A stretch of DNA of 64,000 bases from Hyphomonadaceae bacterium. GTDB lineage: Bacteria; Pseudomonadota; Alphaproteobacteria; Caulobacterales; Hyphomonadaceae. The position numbers and the translations under genes were made by a program. A model generated the notes under the pieces. It saw only the letters and a list, made by a program, of their open reading frames with translations. It was not told where the DNA came from and ran no database searches. Of the stretch, positions 28,806-37,487 are shown piece after piece. Every line of letters starts with the position of its first letter. The stretch's first letter is position 1. Location of the stretch: the NCBI GenBank assembly GCA_016714495.1, contig JADKDU010000001.1, positions 372,001 to 436,000 of the forward strand, written 5' to 3'.

Positions 28806-29642
28806 TCAGCCGAACGGAACAACCTTGTTGGCACTGTCGTGACCGATGTCGGCGCGGCCGAGATAGGGAATGCCGGATCGCTCGCACCAGAAGCGGGCGA
28901 CGTCTTCCTCGCTCAATTCGAAATCGGGATCATTCTTAAGGACAGGGGAACAGCGGCCGAGACGAATGCCAGCGCAGTGACGGACGTTAGCGTTCGAGGT
29001 AACGTGGTAGAAGTAGCGATCGATCCGGTACATGTACTCGCCGACATCCTCCAGCAGAAGGATGTGGCCTGTGAGATTTGGCTCTAGCGGCGTGCCGAGC
29101 AGCTGGCTGAGGATGGTGAGGTTGAACGCCAGGTTTGGATGGCCGGGCGTGACACCGCCCTCCAGCGATGATGACGCGCCATTGACCAGCCAGGCGAGAG
29201 CGCGCGCGACCGCTTGCTCGCCATCCTCGCGGATGAGATCAACGGGCATGGGGCCGTGGGCGACGTGTTCGTAGCCGGCGCGATAGAGCCCGGCGAGCAG
29301 GAAGCCGGCGTCGGAATAGCCGAGCCATTTCTTGGCGCGGGCGCGTTCGTTCAGGCGCGGAATCGCATACTCCGCCACACGGCAGGCGCCATAGCCGCCG
29401 CGCGCCAGCCACACGGCGTCGATTTCCGGATCGTTGGCGACTTCGACCAGCGCTTCGATCCGCTCGCGGTCGTCGCCGGCGAAATGACCGGACTGGCGGA
29501 AGCATTGCGGATGATACAGCAGCTCGACCCGGTCGCCATAAAGCAGCTGCGCCAGGGCGATGGATTTCTGCGCCAGCGACGTCGCCATGCGCGTTCCGGG
29601 CGCTACAAGCCCGATGCGGAACACCTTTTCACTTGACCCCAT
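28806..29642 (-). CDS. ldcA: LD-carboxypeptidase (peptidase S66 family)
   Basis: 278 residues. S66 features: the L-V-A-P-G-T strand at the start, ARGGYGACR, the nucleophile region WLGYSD, AHGPMP, L-L-L-E-D-V-G-E (catalytic Glu) and the final GHDSANKVVPFG (catalytic His). It removes the terminal D-Ala from murein tetrapeptides during wall recycling in the cytoplasm. Only 26 bases separate its start from the divergent MurC-like ligase, suggesting a shared regulatory region and pathway. Confidence 0.83.
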   Translation of the reverse strand: MGSSEKVFRIGLVAPGTRMATSLAQKSIALAQLLYGDRVELLYHPQCFRQSGHFAGDDRERIEALVEVANDPEIDAVWLARGGYGACRVAEYAIPRLNERARAKKWLGYSDAGFLLAGLYRAGYEHVAHGPMPVDLIREDGEQAVARALAWLVNGASSSLEGGVTPGHPNLAFNLTILSQLLGTPLEPNLTGHILLLEDVGEYMYRIDRYFYHVTSNANVRHCAGIRLGRCSPVLKNDPDFELSEEDVARFWCERSGIPYLGRADIGHDSANKVVPFG

Positions 29643-29668
29643 ACGCCACCCGCTGAGACACCCGGATC

Positions 29669-31117
29669 ATGTCCGATTCAAACAACGCCCTCGCCCCCAA
29701 TACACTGGAACATGCTGGACCCTACTTCTTCTGCGGCATTGGCGGCAGCGGAATGTTGCCGTTGGCCCTGATCGTCAAGGCAAGGGGCTATGATGTCGAG
29801 GGGTCGGATCGTTCACTCGATGCGGGGCGGACGGCGGCGAAGTTCGACTTCCTGAAGGCGCGCGGGATTGGACTGCATCCGCAGGACGGGTCGGGTGTAA
29901 CGCGGAAGGAACAGCTGCTCGTTACCTCCGCCGCCATTGAAGACACGGTGCCGGATGTTGTCGTCGCGAAACAGCTGGGCTGCCCGCAGGTGACGCGGCC
30001 GCAGCTGCTGGCGCAGCTGGTCAACAGCGCGAACGTTTCAATTGCGGTCGGCGGCACGTCGGGGAAGTCGACCACCACCGGCATGATCGGCTGGATTCTC
30101 TACGCGACGCGGCGCGACCCGACCGTGATGAACGGCGCGGTGATGAAGAATTTCGTGGCAGGCGATGCGCCCTTTGCCTCGGCCATTGTTGGCGAGGGCG
30201 ATATCTTTGTGTCCGAAGTCGACGAGAGCGATGGGTCGATCGCGCTCTACAATCCGACGATCGCGGTGCTGAACAATATCGCGCTGGATCACAAATCGAT
30301 GGACGAGTTGCGTAAGCTGTTCACCGACTTCGTTTCGAAGGCGCAGGTTGCCGTGTTCAACCTCGACAATGATGAAACGCGCAGACTTGCGGAGCAGCTG
30401 AACCTGCCGGGCGCGCTCACCTATTCGCTGACGGATACGAGCGCCGATTTTTCGGTCTCCGATTTGGTGACACAGCCGGACGGCATGTCGTGCATCGTCA
30501 CTGAGAAGACGACCGGAGAGCGGGCACGGGTCTGCCTGCAGACGCCGGGCCGGCACAACCTTTCCAATGGACTCGCCGCCATCGCGGCGGCGCGCGCATG
30601 CGGCTTGTCGCTGCGCGAGGCGACCATGGCGCTGATGAACTTTGTCGGCATCCGGCGGCGTCTGGAGGTTGTGGGTACGGCGAAGGACATCACAGTCATC
30701 GATGATTTCGGGCACAATCCGGACAAGATCGCCGCGACGCTGGCGACGTTGCACCAGTTTCCCGGCCGGTTGCTCGTGATGTGGCAACCGCACGGCTATG
30801 GCCCGATCCGCCAGATGAAAGACCAGTTCATCGAGATGTTCGCGCGCGATCTTGGTCCACAGGATGTTCTGCTGATGCCTGAGCCGGCCTATTTCGGCGG
30901 GACAGTGGATCGCAGCATCGGCTCAAGCGTCATCGCCGAAGGCGTAGCCGCGCACGGCAAGACGGCTCTCGCTCTGCCCGACCGCGCCGCCTGTGGCGAC
31001 CGGCTGGTGGAACTGGCGCAGCCGGGCGACCTGATCGTCGTGATGGGCGCCCGCGACGACACGCTATCCGAATTCGCGGCGGACATACTGCGGCGCGCGG
31101 GCGAGAGGAGCTTCTAA
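29669..31117 (+). CDS. Mur ligase family protein (MurC/Mpl-like)
   Basis: 482 residues with the three Mur-ligase domains: the N-terminal G-I-G-G-S-G-M UDP-binding loop, the central ATP loop GGTSGKSTTTGMI (about residues 130), E-V-D-E-S-D-G, and the C-terminal V-I-D-D-F-G-H-N-P followed by Q-P-H-G-Y-G. This is either a second MurC-like amino-acid ligase or a murein-peptide ligase (Mpl). Divergent pairing with ldcA favours recycling, since LdcA yields the tripeptide that Mpl re-attaches to UDP-MurNAc. Not located in a dcw cluster, which also argues against the essential murC. Confidence 0.75.
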   Translation: MSDSNNALAPNTLEHAGPYFFCGIGGSGMLPLALIVKARGYDVEGSDRSLDAGRTAAKFDFLKARGIGLHPQDGSGVTRKEQLLVTSAAIEDTVPDVVVAKQLGCPQVTRPQLLAQLVNSANVSIAVGGTSGKSTTTGMIGWILYATRRDPTVMNGAVMKNFVAGDAPFASAIVGEGDIFVSEVDESDGSIALYNPTIAVLNNIALDHKSMDELRKLFTDFVSKAQVAVFNLDNDETRRLAEQLNLPGALTYSLTDTSADFSVSDLVTQPDGMSCIVTEKTTGERARVCLQTPGRHNLSNGLAAIAAARACGLSLREATMALMNFVGIRRRLEVVGTAKDITVIDDFGHNPDKIAATLATLHQFPGRLLVMWQPHGYGPIRQMKDQFIEMFARDLGPQDVLLMPEPAYFGGTVDRSIGSSVIAEGVAAHGKTALALPDRAACGDRLVELAQPGDLIVVMGARDDTLSEFAADILRRAGERSF

Positions 31118-31793
31118 CCGGGGCGCGGCATGCGCCGCACGTCGCAGCAGTGATGGTCGGCATACACGCCAAGTAAGGCTGCGACATGCTGAACGTTCTG
31201 CAAATGCTCAAGCCAATCATCGTTCCCTTCGGCGAAAGAAAAGCCTCGGGGCGATCTGGATAACCATCAAGGAAATTATGGAGGGCGACACTGAGCGGGT
31301 ATGCAAAGAACTGACGACGCGCTGGCCTGTGTCAGTGGCGGACACGTACATCAACATGGGAAGCGATGTTGAACGCCGGAATGCGATGCTCATCACTTCG
31401 CTCTTTAACTTCGAAAAGGTGAGCCGGACATTCCTGCACTGGCCGTCTATGTAAACGACCCTTACGTCTCGGCCGAACAGGATTCGTCTCTGGGACGGGG
31501 CGACAAGCATGCATCTCGCAATCGGAGATGTAACGAACAACCTGTTCCGCCGCTTGCACACACTTATGGCTCTGACGGCGCATCTGATTCGCATTTCCAG
31601 GAAGTGGTGGCGCGGATGAAGCCCATCCGACAACGTTGGCGGCGCTCGACCGCAGGCGCCATGATGTGTCCGAACCCGAGTGGCGCGCCGGGCCGGAGTA
31701 TGACCAATGGCAGGCGAGTGGAGAGCTTCCGCTGGATAGGCCCTGGTTCTTGTTGGGTTGAAACCACCTGCCCTGCCTGAGCGTTTTTCGGTG
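31118..31793 (+). other. Region with degraded coding fragments
   Basis: About 675 bases without an intact gene. On the plus strand, 31240-31454 reads as protein (GAIWITIKEIMEGDTERV, then W-P-V-S-V-A-D-T-Y, ending HWPSM at a TAA). About 31555-31760 reads, with one slip near 31630, as S-D-S-H-F-Q-E-V-V-A-R-M then T-L-A-A-L-D-R-R-R-H-D-V-S-E-P-E-W, ending LDRPWFLLG at a TGA. These look like remnants of one or two unrecognised genes. Confidence 0.35.
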
Positions 31794-33110
31794 ATGGCGG
31801 ACACGACCTATATCCTAGAGGCGGATGCGTTGGGAGAGGAAGTGCGCGAATTGCAGCGTCTGGCCAACCGGCTATCGCGCCATCATCCCAAGCTGACACC
31901 GCAGATTTCCGGCATGCTGGACAAGTTCGACGCCGGGATTGCCGGCGCCGAGCCTCATGCGGCGGAGCGGGCGGCAGAGGCGTTTGCCCGAGCCTTCCGC
32001 GCCTTGTGGCTGGACGCAGCCGGAAGCGAAGCGTCGTCGGTCTATCGCTCGCCCACCGCCAGCGAGACGCAGCGTATCGCGCGCCATCACGATGCGTTCG
32101 GCTATGAGCGCGACCTGCAGCCGGAAACGCTGGAGCGGCGGTGTCGCGATTTCTTTCCCGCCCCGCCTCCCGGCTGGCGCCAGGAGCATATCCTGTTTTC
32201 CAGCGGCCAGGCGGCGATGACGACCGCACTGCTAGTGCTGGGCCGGCACATCGCTTCCGACGGGCCGACGCTGCGCCTTGCGCATCGCGGGACGTATTTC
32301 GAAACGCGCGCGCTGATCCGCTCGCTGCCTTTCATTGCTGAAGCGACCTTCGCCCAGACCGCCGATCTCGTCATAGACGAGCCGGTCTGTTGCGACGGGC
32401 AATTTCACCAGATCGATACTGGCAAGCAGTTGTCCGCCTCGCCCTGTGCCGTGATTTTCGACACCACGCTGATGGGTCGGAAGGACGGCGTCAGAGAGTA
32501 TCTCGCGGCGCTGGGCGCTGGCGGCAAGCAGATCGTGATGCGCGTGGCGTCATGCCTGAAGCTTCTGCAGGGCGGGTTCGAGTTGGCGATTGTCGGGGTG
32601 CTGTCGGTCCATACTTCGCATGCCAGCGTTGGTGGGCTTGGCGACAAGCTGCGCCGGATGCGCACGCTGACCGGCAGCGGGCTGCATCTGGTCGACGCAA
32701 TCGCGCTTGAGGCGCCGTGGGTGTTCGACCCGAACCATGCCGACGCCTATGCGTCTGCGATTTTCGACCACAATGCGCGCTTGGCTTATGCCGTGCAGCA
32801 ATCGAACACGCGTTTCGAGCCGGTCACGCATCCTGCGTTTGGCGGCGGTGGCGCGCCGTTCTGTTCGTTCAGGCTCCAGAAGGGGAATCTCGAAGCTTAT
32901 GATGCGCTGGACCAGGAGATCGCAGCCGAAGCGCTTCGGCGCAGGCTGAACCTCGTGCGGGGCGGCAGTTTCGGCTTCCGCGCTCACTGTTATGAGATCG
33001 TCAAGCCGGAAACAGGCGAAGCGCCTTTCCTGCGCATCGCCCTCGGCCGACGCGGCGGCTGGTCGTGCGAGGGTGTGATCGTTATGATGGCGCAGCTGGC
33101 GGGGAAGTAG
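31794..33110 (+). CDS. Putative PLP-dependent fold-type I transferase-like protein
   Basis: 438 residues. FSSGQAAMTTALLVL resembles the S-G-M-x-A-x-x-x-x-L substrate/cofactor loop of Cys/Met-metabolism-type pyridoxal-phosphate enzymes. V-I-F-D-T-T-L is the expected Asp-bearing strand, and S-C-L-K may hold the Schiff-base Lys. A conserved S-V-H-T-S-H-A and a Gly-rich P-A-F-G-G-G-G follow. I cannot name a substrate. The ATG at 31794 is used; a TTG at 31758 is possible. It is convergent with phaR, 3 bases apart. Confidence 0.5.
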   Translation: MADTTYILEADALGEEVRELQRLANRLSRHHPKLTPQISGMLDKFDAGIAGAEPHAAERAAEAFARAFRALWLDAAGSEASSVYRSPTASETQRIARHHDAFGYERDLQPETLERRCRDFFPAPPPGWRQEHILFSSGQAAMTTALLVLGRHIASDGPTLRLAHRGTYFETRALIRSLPFIAEATFAQTADLVIDEPVCCDGQFHQIDTGKQLSASPCAVIFDTTLMGRKDGVREYLAALGAGGKQIVMRVASCLKLLQGGFELAIVGVLSVHTSHASVGGLGDKLRRMRTLTGSGLHLVDAIALEAPWVFDPNHADAYASAIFDHNARLAYAVQQSNTRFEPVTHPAFGGGGAPFCSFRLQKGNLEAYDALDQEIAAEALRRRLNLVRGGSFGFRAHCYEIVKPETGEAPFLRIALGRRGGWSCEGVIVMMAQLAGK

Positions 33111-33113
33111 CGC

Positions 33114-33686
33114 TTACTTCTTGCCGACTTTCTTTTCGAGTTCTTCAAGGCGCGCTCGCAAAGCCTTGAGTTCGTCGGCGTCTGACTCGGCCTTTTTCGG
33201 CGCCGCGCCCGGCATTCCCGGCATGTTCATTCCCGGCATGGCGCCGCTCCAGAAAGTGGTGAGCTTCTTCTGGTATTCACGCTGCATTTCCTGCATGGCG
33301 GCGGGATCGAACACATTCCACGGCGGGCCGATTGCGCCCGACATCTGGCTGGCGATCTGTTCCTGTTGCGAGCGAATGAAGGCGACCGACTGTTCGAACA
33401 GGCCTGTCATCATCTCGGAGGCTTTCGACTGGTGCAAGCGGATCATGTCCATCATCAGGTCGGCCGACAGCATCGCGCCGGTCGAATGGCCTTCCTGTTC
33501 CATGATGATCTGCAGCAGCACGGCGCGGGTCACATCCTCGCCCGTCTCGGTGTCTTCAACGCGAACATTGGCGCCCTTGCGCACCATCTCCGCCACTTCG
33601 GGCAGGCGGACGTAGGAGGAGGCGTTCTTCTTGTAGAGCTTGCGGCTGGGGTAGCGGCGCAGTTCGATGGTTTCGGGTTCGCTCAT
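33114..33686 (-). CDS. phaR: Polyhydroxyalkanoate synthesis regulator PhaR
   Basis: 190 residues. The N-terminal DNA-binding domain has the hallmark R-R-Y-P-S-R-K-L-Y, then Y-V-R-L-P-E-V-A-E-M-V and V-x-D-x-x-T-G-E-D-V-T-R. Two helical accessory repeats follow, then a Met/Pro/Gly stretch and an acidic/basic coiled-coil end. PhaR represses phasin and its own gene, and is released by binding PHB granules. It is 18 bases upstream of no other PHA gene but lies about 1.1 kb from phaC on the opposite strand. Confidence 0.9.
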   Translation of the reverse strand: MSEPETIELRRYPSRKLYKKNASSYVRLPEVAEMVRKGANVRVEDTETGEDVTRAVLLQIIMEQEGHSTGAMLSADLMMDMIRLHQSKASEMMTGLFEQSVAFIRSQQEQIASQMSGAIGPPWNVFDPAAMQEMQREYQKKLTTFWSGAMPGMNMPGMPGAAPKKAESDADELKALRARLEELEKKVGKK

Positions 33687-33703
33687 CTCGGTATCTCGGT
33701 CTT

Positions 33704-34561
33704 CTATCTCGCAAGCCAGTCGCGGACTGTCCCGTAGAACACGTCGGGCTGGTCGTACATTACGTAGTGTCGGGCGTTGTCGATTCTAAGCTTCCGGCCA
33801 TCCACCAGTCCCGAATAGGACGAGGTGTAGACCTGATCGAGACCAAGCGTTGATCCCGTGCCGGCCTTGTCCCATGCGTAAATCACGGCGACCGGCGCCT
33901 CGATACGTGCGACGTCGCCGCGCAGGTCGGTGATCATCACTTCGGCCATGACGTCGGCCGTAGTGGCGAGGTCAGACGTCATACCCCAGCGGATGATGCG
34001 GTCGATCTTGTCGGGATCGCTGACCAGGCGCGGCGTCGAGTTGCGAAACTCGTCCAGCAGCTGCGGCTTCGTCTTGCCGGCATAGCTGCGGCGGGTGTGC
34101 TGGGCGATGCCGGAGATCGAACCGACGGTCGCAAACGGGTTGATCAGCACCGAAAAGAACGCCGGCACATCAACAACCATCAGCCGTTCGACCACATCGG
34201 CGTGATCTCGCGCGAGGATCAGGGAGACGATTCCGCCCATGGAATGGCCGACCACGGCGATCGGGCCGGCTCGTAGCGTGCGGATATATCCGGCGATGGC
34301 GTCAGCCATGGGCTTCATGAAATTCATCGGCTCGCGGAAGCCGCTGGGCGCGAGGCCGGCAAAGCCGCGCATGTGCAGCAAATGACAGCGGACGTCGGGC
34401 CCGAGCAATTCACCCGCATCTTCCCAGCACTCGGGCGACGCCGCGAGGCCGTGCACGAATATCACGTCCCTGCCACGGCCCTGAATCGAAACGTTGAACA
34501 GCTGGCCTTCGAAAACGGGAGCGTCTTTCTTCAGCCAGCGTGACAGAGAGCCTAGCTGCAT
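33704..34561 (-). CDS. Alpha/beta hydrolase
   Basis: 285 residues of alpha/beta-hydrolase fold. Oxyanion strand VIFVHGLAAS, nucleophile elbow GHSMGG (Ser about residue 108), a lid with R-R-S-Y-A-G-K, and the catalytic His in N-A-R-H-Y-V-M-Y-D-Q-P near the end. Substrate unknown; the place between phaR and phaC hints at a role in PHA or acyl-ester turnover, which is inference only. The gene reads towards phaR on the same strand, with a 17-base gap. Confidence 0.8.
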   Translation of the reverse strand: MQLGSLSRWLKKDAPVFEGQLFNVSIQGRGRDVIFVHGLAASPECWEDAGELLGPDVRCHLLHMRGFAGLAPSGFREPMNFMKPMADAIAGYIRTLRAGPIAVVGHSMGGIVSLILARDHADVVERLMVVDVPAFFSVLINPFATVGSISGIAQHTRRSYAGKTKPQLLDEFRNSTPRLVSDPDKIDRIIRWGMTSDLATTADVMAEVMITDLRGDVARIEAPVAVIYAWDKAGTGSTLGLDQVYTSSYSGLVDGRKLRIDNARHYVMYDQPDVFYGTVRDWLAR

Positions 34562-34810
34562 GGGTGACGACGTCTCCAGAGACTAAGGCAAAAACAAGTG
34601 AGCAGGTGCAGCATTCCCCGACCATCCTGTACACGGCTCCCGCGATTCACGAAACCCGAAATTGCCGCAGGGCGGCGAAAGACTGAAAGGCGCCTTAGGC
34701 GAAAGCGCCCATAACATTCTGGCGCCGGAAGAAAGTCCTTAGCGTTCTGGCGTTTGACCCTGTGCAGCGGGGTGTTACGTTTAGGATAGAACAGGGTTTT
34801 GGGCGCATCG

Positions 34811-36595
34811 ATGACTGACGGAATGAGCTCTCTCGGAGCCTTCGAACTCGGCCAGAACTTCCAACGCATCAACTTCCTGCTTCAGCGCCTTTTCTTGGCG
34901 CTCTCCCGCCGCGAGATTCGCAACCCGGGGGTCGAGGGACCGGGCCAACCCTTCTTTTTGCGCGCGGCCATGAATCAGGCCCAGGGTTGGATGACCAACC
35001 CGATGAAGTCCTTCAACACGCATATCCAGTTCTGGCAGAATACGACCGCGCTCTATGCCGAGCTGACCCAGGCCATGCTCTCGGGCGCCGCGCGCATGCC
35101 AAAAACGGCCGATGATGATGGCGTGGACGCACGCTTCGCCGACGAGGAGTGGAGTAAGCACCCGTTCTTCTACTACCTGAAACGGCAGTACCAGATCATG
35201 TCGGCCTATCTGGAAAGCCTGGCCGATGGCGCATCAGTTGGCGAGGACGACAAGCACGCCGAGCAGATTCACTTCTTCACGCACCAGCTGGTCGACCTGT
35301 TCTCGCCGTCGAACTTCCTCGCCTCCAATCCGGTGGCGATCAAGAAGGCGGTGGAAACCAATGGGCGCTCGTTGGTCGAGGGGCTGGAAAACCTCGTGAA
35401 GGATCTCGAGCGGTCCGGCGGAGACCTGCTGGTCACCCTGTCCGATCCAGACGCCTTCAAGGTTGGCGAAACGCTGGCCTCGACCAAGGGCCATGTCGTC
35501 CATGAGACCGAACTGTTCCAGCTGATCCGCTATGAGCCTGTGACGGAAAAGGTCTACGCCCGCCCGCTTCTGCTCGTGCCGCCATGGATCAACAAATACT
35601 ACATTCTCGACCTGCAGCCAAAATCCTCGCTGGTGAAATGGCTCGTTGAGCAGGGCTTCGCTGTCTACATCGTCAGCTGGAAGAACCCGCGCGAGGAACT
35701 GCGCGACTACGGCATGGACAGCTATGTCGAGAATGGCGTGCTGCCGGCCATGCGGAAGGTCGACGAACTGCACGGCGATGACGGCATCAACGTGGTCGGC
35801 TATTGCATCGGCGGCACGACGCTCGCCCTCACCCTCGCCCTCCTCGGCAAGACGAAGCAGGACAATCCCGCAAAGTCGGCGACATTCTTCACCGCCCTGA
35901 CCGACTTTGCCGATCCGGGGCCGCTGCAATCCTTCATCGATGAAGGCTTCATTTCGGGCATCATGATCGAGGCCCAGCGCAAGGGCTATCTCGACCAACG
36001 CATCATGGCGCGGACGTTCAGCTATCTGCGGCCCAACGATCTGGTGTACGGGCCCGCCGTGAAGGCCTACCTGCTCGGCGAGCAGCGCCCGAAGTTCGAC
36101 CTGCTGTTCTGGAACGAGGACTCGACCCGCCTGCCCGAACGCATGGCGCGCGAATACCTGACGCACCTTTATCGCGACAACCTGTTCGCCAACGGCGGCT
36201 TCGAGATCGAGGATGTCCATGTCTCGCTCGATGACATCAAGGTCCCCCACTATGTCGTCGCGTGCGAGAAGGATCACATCGCACCGTGGGATGCTTCGTT
36301 CCGGGGTCTGTCGCGACTGAAGGGCGGCGGGCGGTTCGTGCTGGCGCAGTCCGGGCATATCGCCGGCATCGTGAATCATCCCGACAAGAAGAAGTACGGA
36401 TACTGGGTCAGCGACGCGACGCCGGGCGATCTCGACGCGTGGCGCGCCGGCACGGAGGCGCATGACGGGTCGTGGTGGCCGGATTGGGCCAGCTGGCTCG
36501 GTCGCCGGTCAGGCAAGAAGATCGAGGCTGCGGCCAGTTTCCCGACCTCGACCCCGCGTCTGGAGCCAGCTCCAGGCAGGTATGTCAGGGAGTAG
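34811..36595 (+). CDS. phaC: Class I poly(3-hydroxyalkanoate) polymerase PhaC
   Basis: 594 residues, normal for class I synthase. The N-terminal domain has F-W-Q-N-T-T. The catalytic triad is visible: Cys332 in GYCIGG, Asp488 in E-K-D-H-I-A-P-W and His516 in S-G-H-I-A-G. It polymerises (R)-3-hydroxyacyl-CoA into PHA at the granule surface. The frame opens at a TTG at 34799, but ATG 34811 is preferred; no strong ribosome site precedes either. Divergent from the alpha/beta hydrolase gene; phasin follows. Confidence 0.93.
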   Translation: MTDGMSSLGAFELGQNFQRINFLLQRLFLALSRREIRNPGVEGPGQPFFLRAAMNQAQGWMTNPMKSFNTHIQFWQNTTALYAELTQAMLSGAARMPKTADDDGVDARFADEEWSKHPFFYYLKRQYQIMSAYLESLADGASVGEDDKHAEQIHFFTHQLVDLFSPSNFLASNPVAIKKAVETNGRSLVEGLENLVKDLERSGGDLLVTLSDPDAFKVGETLASTKGHVVHETELFQLIRYEPVTEKVYARPLLLVPPWINKYYILDLQPKSSLVKWLVEQGFAVYIVSWKNPREELRDYGMDSYVENGVLPAMRKVDELHGDDGINVVGYCIGGTTLALTLALLGKTKQDNPAKSATFFTALTDFADPGPLQSFIDEGFISGIMIEAQRKGYLDQRIMARTFSYLRPNDLVYGPAVKAYLLGEQRPKFDLLFWNEDSTRLPERMAREYLTHLYRDNLFANGGFEIEDVHVSLDDIKVPHYVVACEKDHIAPWDASFRGLSRLKGGGRFVLAQSGHIAGIVNHPDKKKYGYWVSDATPGDLDAWRAGTEAHDGSWWPDWASWLGRRSGKKIEAAASFPTSTPRLEPAPGRYVRE

Positions 36596-36654
36596 CTGAC
36601 CGCGGTGTGGGGCGTCCGAATCGGTCAATTCCCTAACGTCAGGCTAACGTTTGC

Positions 36655-36690
36655 TTCGCACTTGCGGAATCTTTTTCGCACCTGCGGCAA
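36655..36690 (+). promoter_or_regulatory. Two CGCA-N2-TGCG palindromes upstream of phasin, possible PhaR operators
   Basis: TTCGCACTTGCGGAA (36655-36669) and TTCGCACCTGCGGCA (36675-36689) are direct repeats exactly 20 bases apart, two helical turns. Each contains CGCA-N2-TGCG. They lie about 65-100 bases before the phasin ATG. PhaR is known to repress phasin genes by binding GC-rich palindromes there, so these are good operator candidates. Confidence 0.45.
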
Positions 36691-36752
36691 AATTAACCTT
36701 GCCTTTGCCGCGGCGCGGCATTAGATGGCTGCAGTACCAAGGAGCGCTGCCC

Positions 36753-37181
36753 ATGAACCCCATGACCGACATGTTCGACTTCACCAAGTCGTTCGAACAA
36801 TTCTCGAAATTCCAGCCGGACTTCGCCAACGCCACCCCGCTGAAAGCCTTCACCGACATGGCCGCGAAATACCGCGCCGTCGCGATCGAAGCCATGAACA
36901 AGAACGTCGAACTGACGACCGCCTGGATGCAGGACGCCGCGAAAGACGCGACGACCCTCCTCACGGCCGAAACCCAGCCGACCGCCTATGCGAAAAAAGC
37001 CGGCGAAGTCGCCCAAGCTGCGATGCAAGACATACCGGCCCGCCTCTTCGCCTACGCCGAAGTGGCCAAGAAAGCCCAGACCGAGCTGTTCGACACGGCC
37101 GTCTCCCTGACGCCGAAAGCCGTCGAGGAAGCCGCTGAGCGCACCAAGTCGGCCGCCAAGACCGCCAAGAAAGCCGCCTAG
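36753..37181 (+). CDS. phaP: Phasin family protein
   Basis: 142 residues, all helical and amphipathic, with the phasin pattern F-x-x-F-x-x-A-T-P-L-K-A-F, an N-V-E-L-T-T-A-W segment and a Lys/Ala-rich end (K-S-A-A-K-T-A-K-K-A-A). It coats PHA granules. AAGGAG lies 9 bases upstream of the ATG at 36753, which fixes the start. Follows phaC by 157 bases, with its own regulatory region bearing paired palindromes. Confidence 0.88.
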   Translation: MNPMTDMFDFTKSFEQFSKFQPDFANATPLKAFTDMAAKYRAVAIEAMNKNVELTTAWMQDAAKDATTLLTAETQPTAYAKKAGEVAQAAMQDIPARLFAYAEVAKKAQTELFDTAVSLTPKAVEEAAERTKSAAKTAKKAA

Positions 37182-37209
37182 GCTTTCCGAAGCGCACTGA
37201 TCCAACAAA

Positions 37210-37255
37210 GGGGCGCGTCGAGATCGCTATCCACGACCTCCGCGCCCCGCGTCTT
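37210..37255 (+). terminator. Hairpin terminator after the phasin gene
   Basis: GGGGCGCG (37210-37217) pairs with CGCGCCCC (37241-37248) across a 23-base loop, followed by GCGTCTTTT. The stem is strong but the T run is short and offset. Confidence 0.45.
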
Positions 37256-37411
37256 TTCGACTCAGTGACCTGCAGTTACGCTTAAAAATGCAGTCGATGG
37301 CCCCAGACTTGCTGCAGCACTGCAGCCGGGCCCTCGCCAGAGTTTCCGGCGCGTGTCTTAGTCGCGTATGTAGAGTTCGCGTTTAGTAGAGTGGCGTAGA
37401 GTACGGAAAGG

Positions 37412-37437
37412 CCCGCTTCGATCGAAGCGGGTCTTTT
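37412..37437 (+). terminator. Strong intrinsic terminator
   Basis: CCCGCTTC (37412-37419) and GAAGCGGG (37424-37431) form a perfect 8-base stem with a GATC loop, followed directly by TCTTTTTG. It lies about 230 bases after the phasin stop, further than expected for that gene, so a short untranslated transcript may end here. Confidence 0.75.
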
Positions 37438-37487
37438 TGCGTCTGGGCGAGAATTCTGCCCGTAACGCGCCCCGAAATTACGTACCG

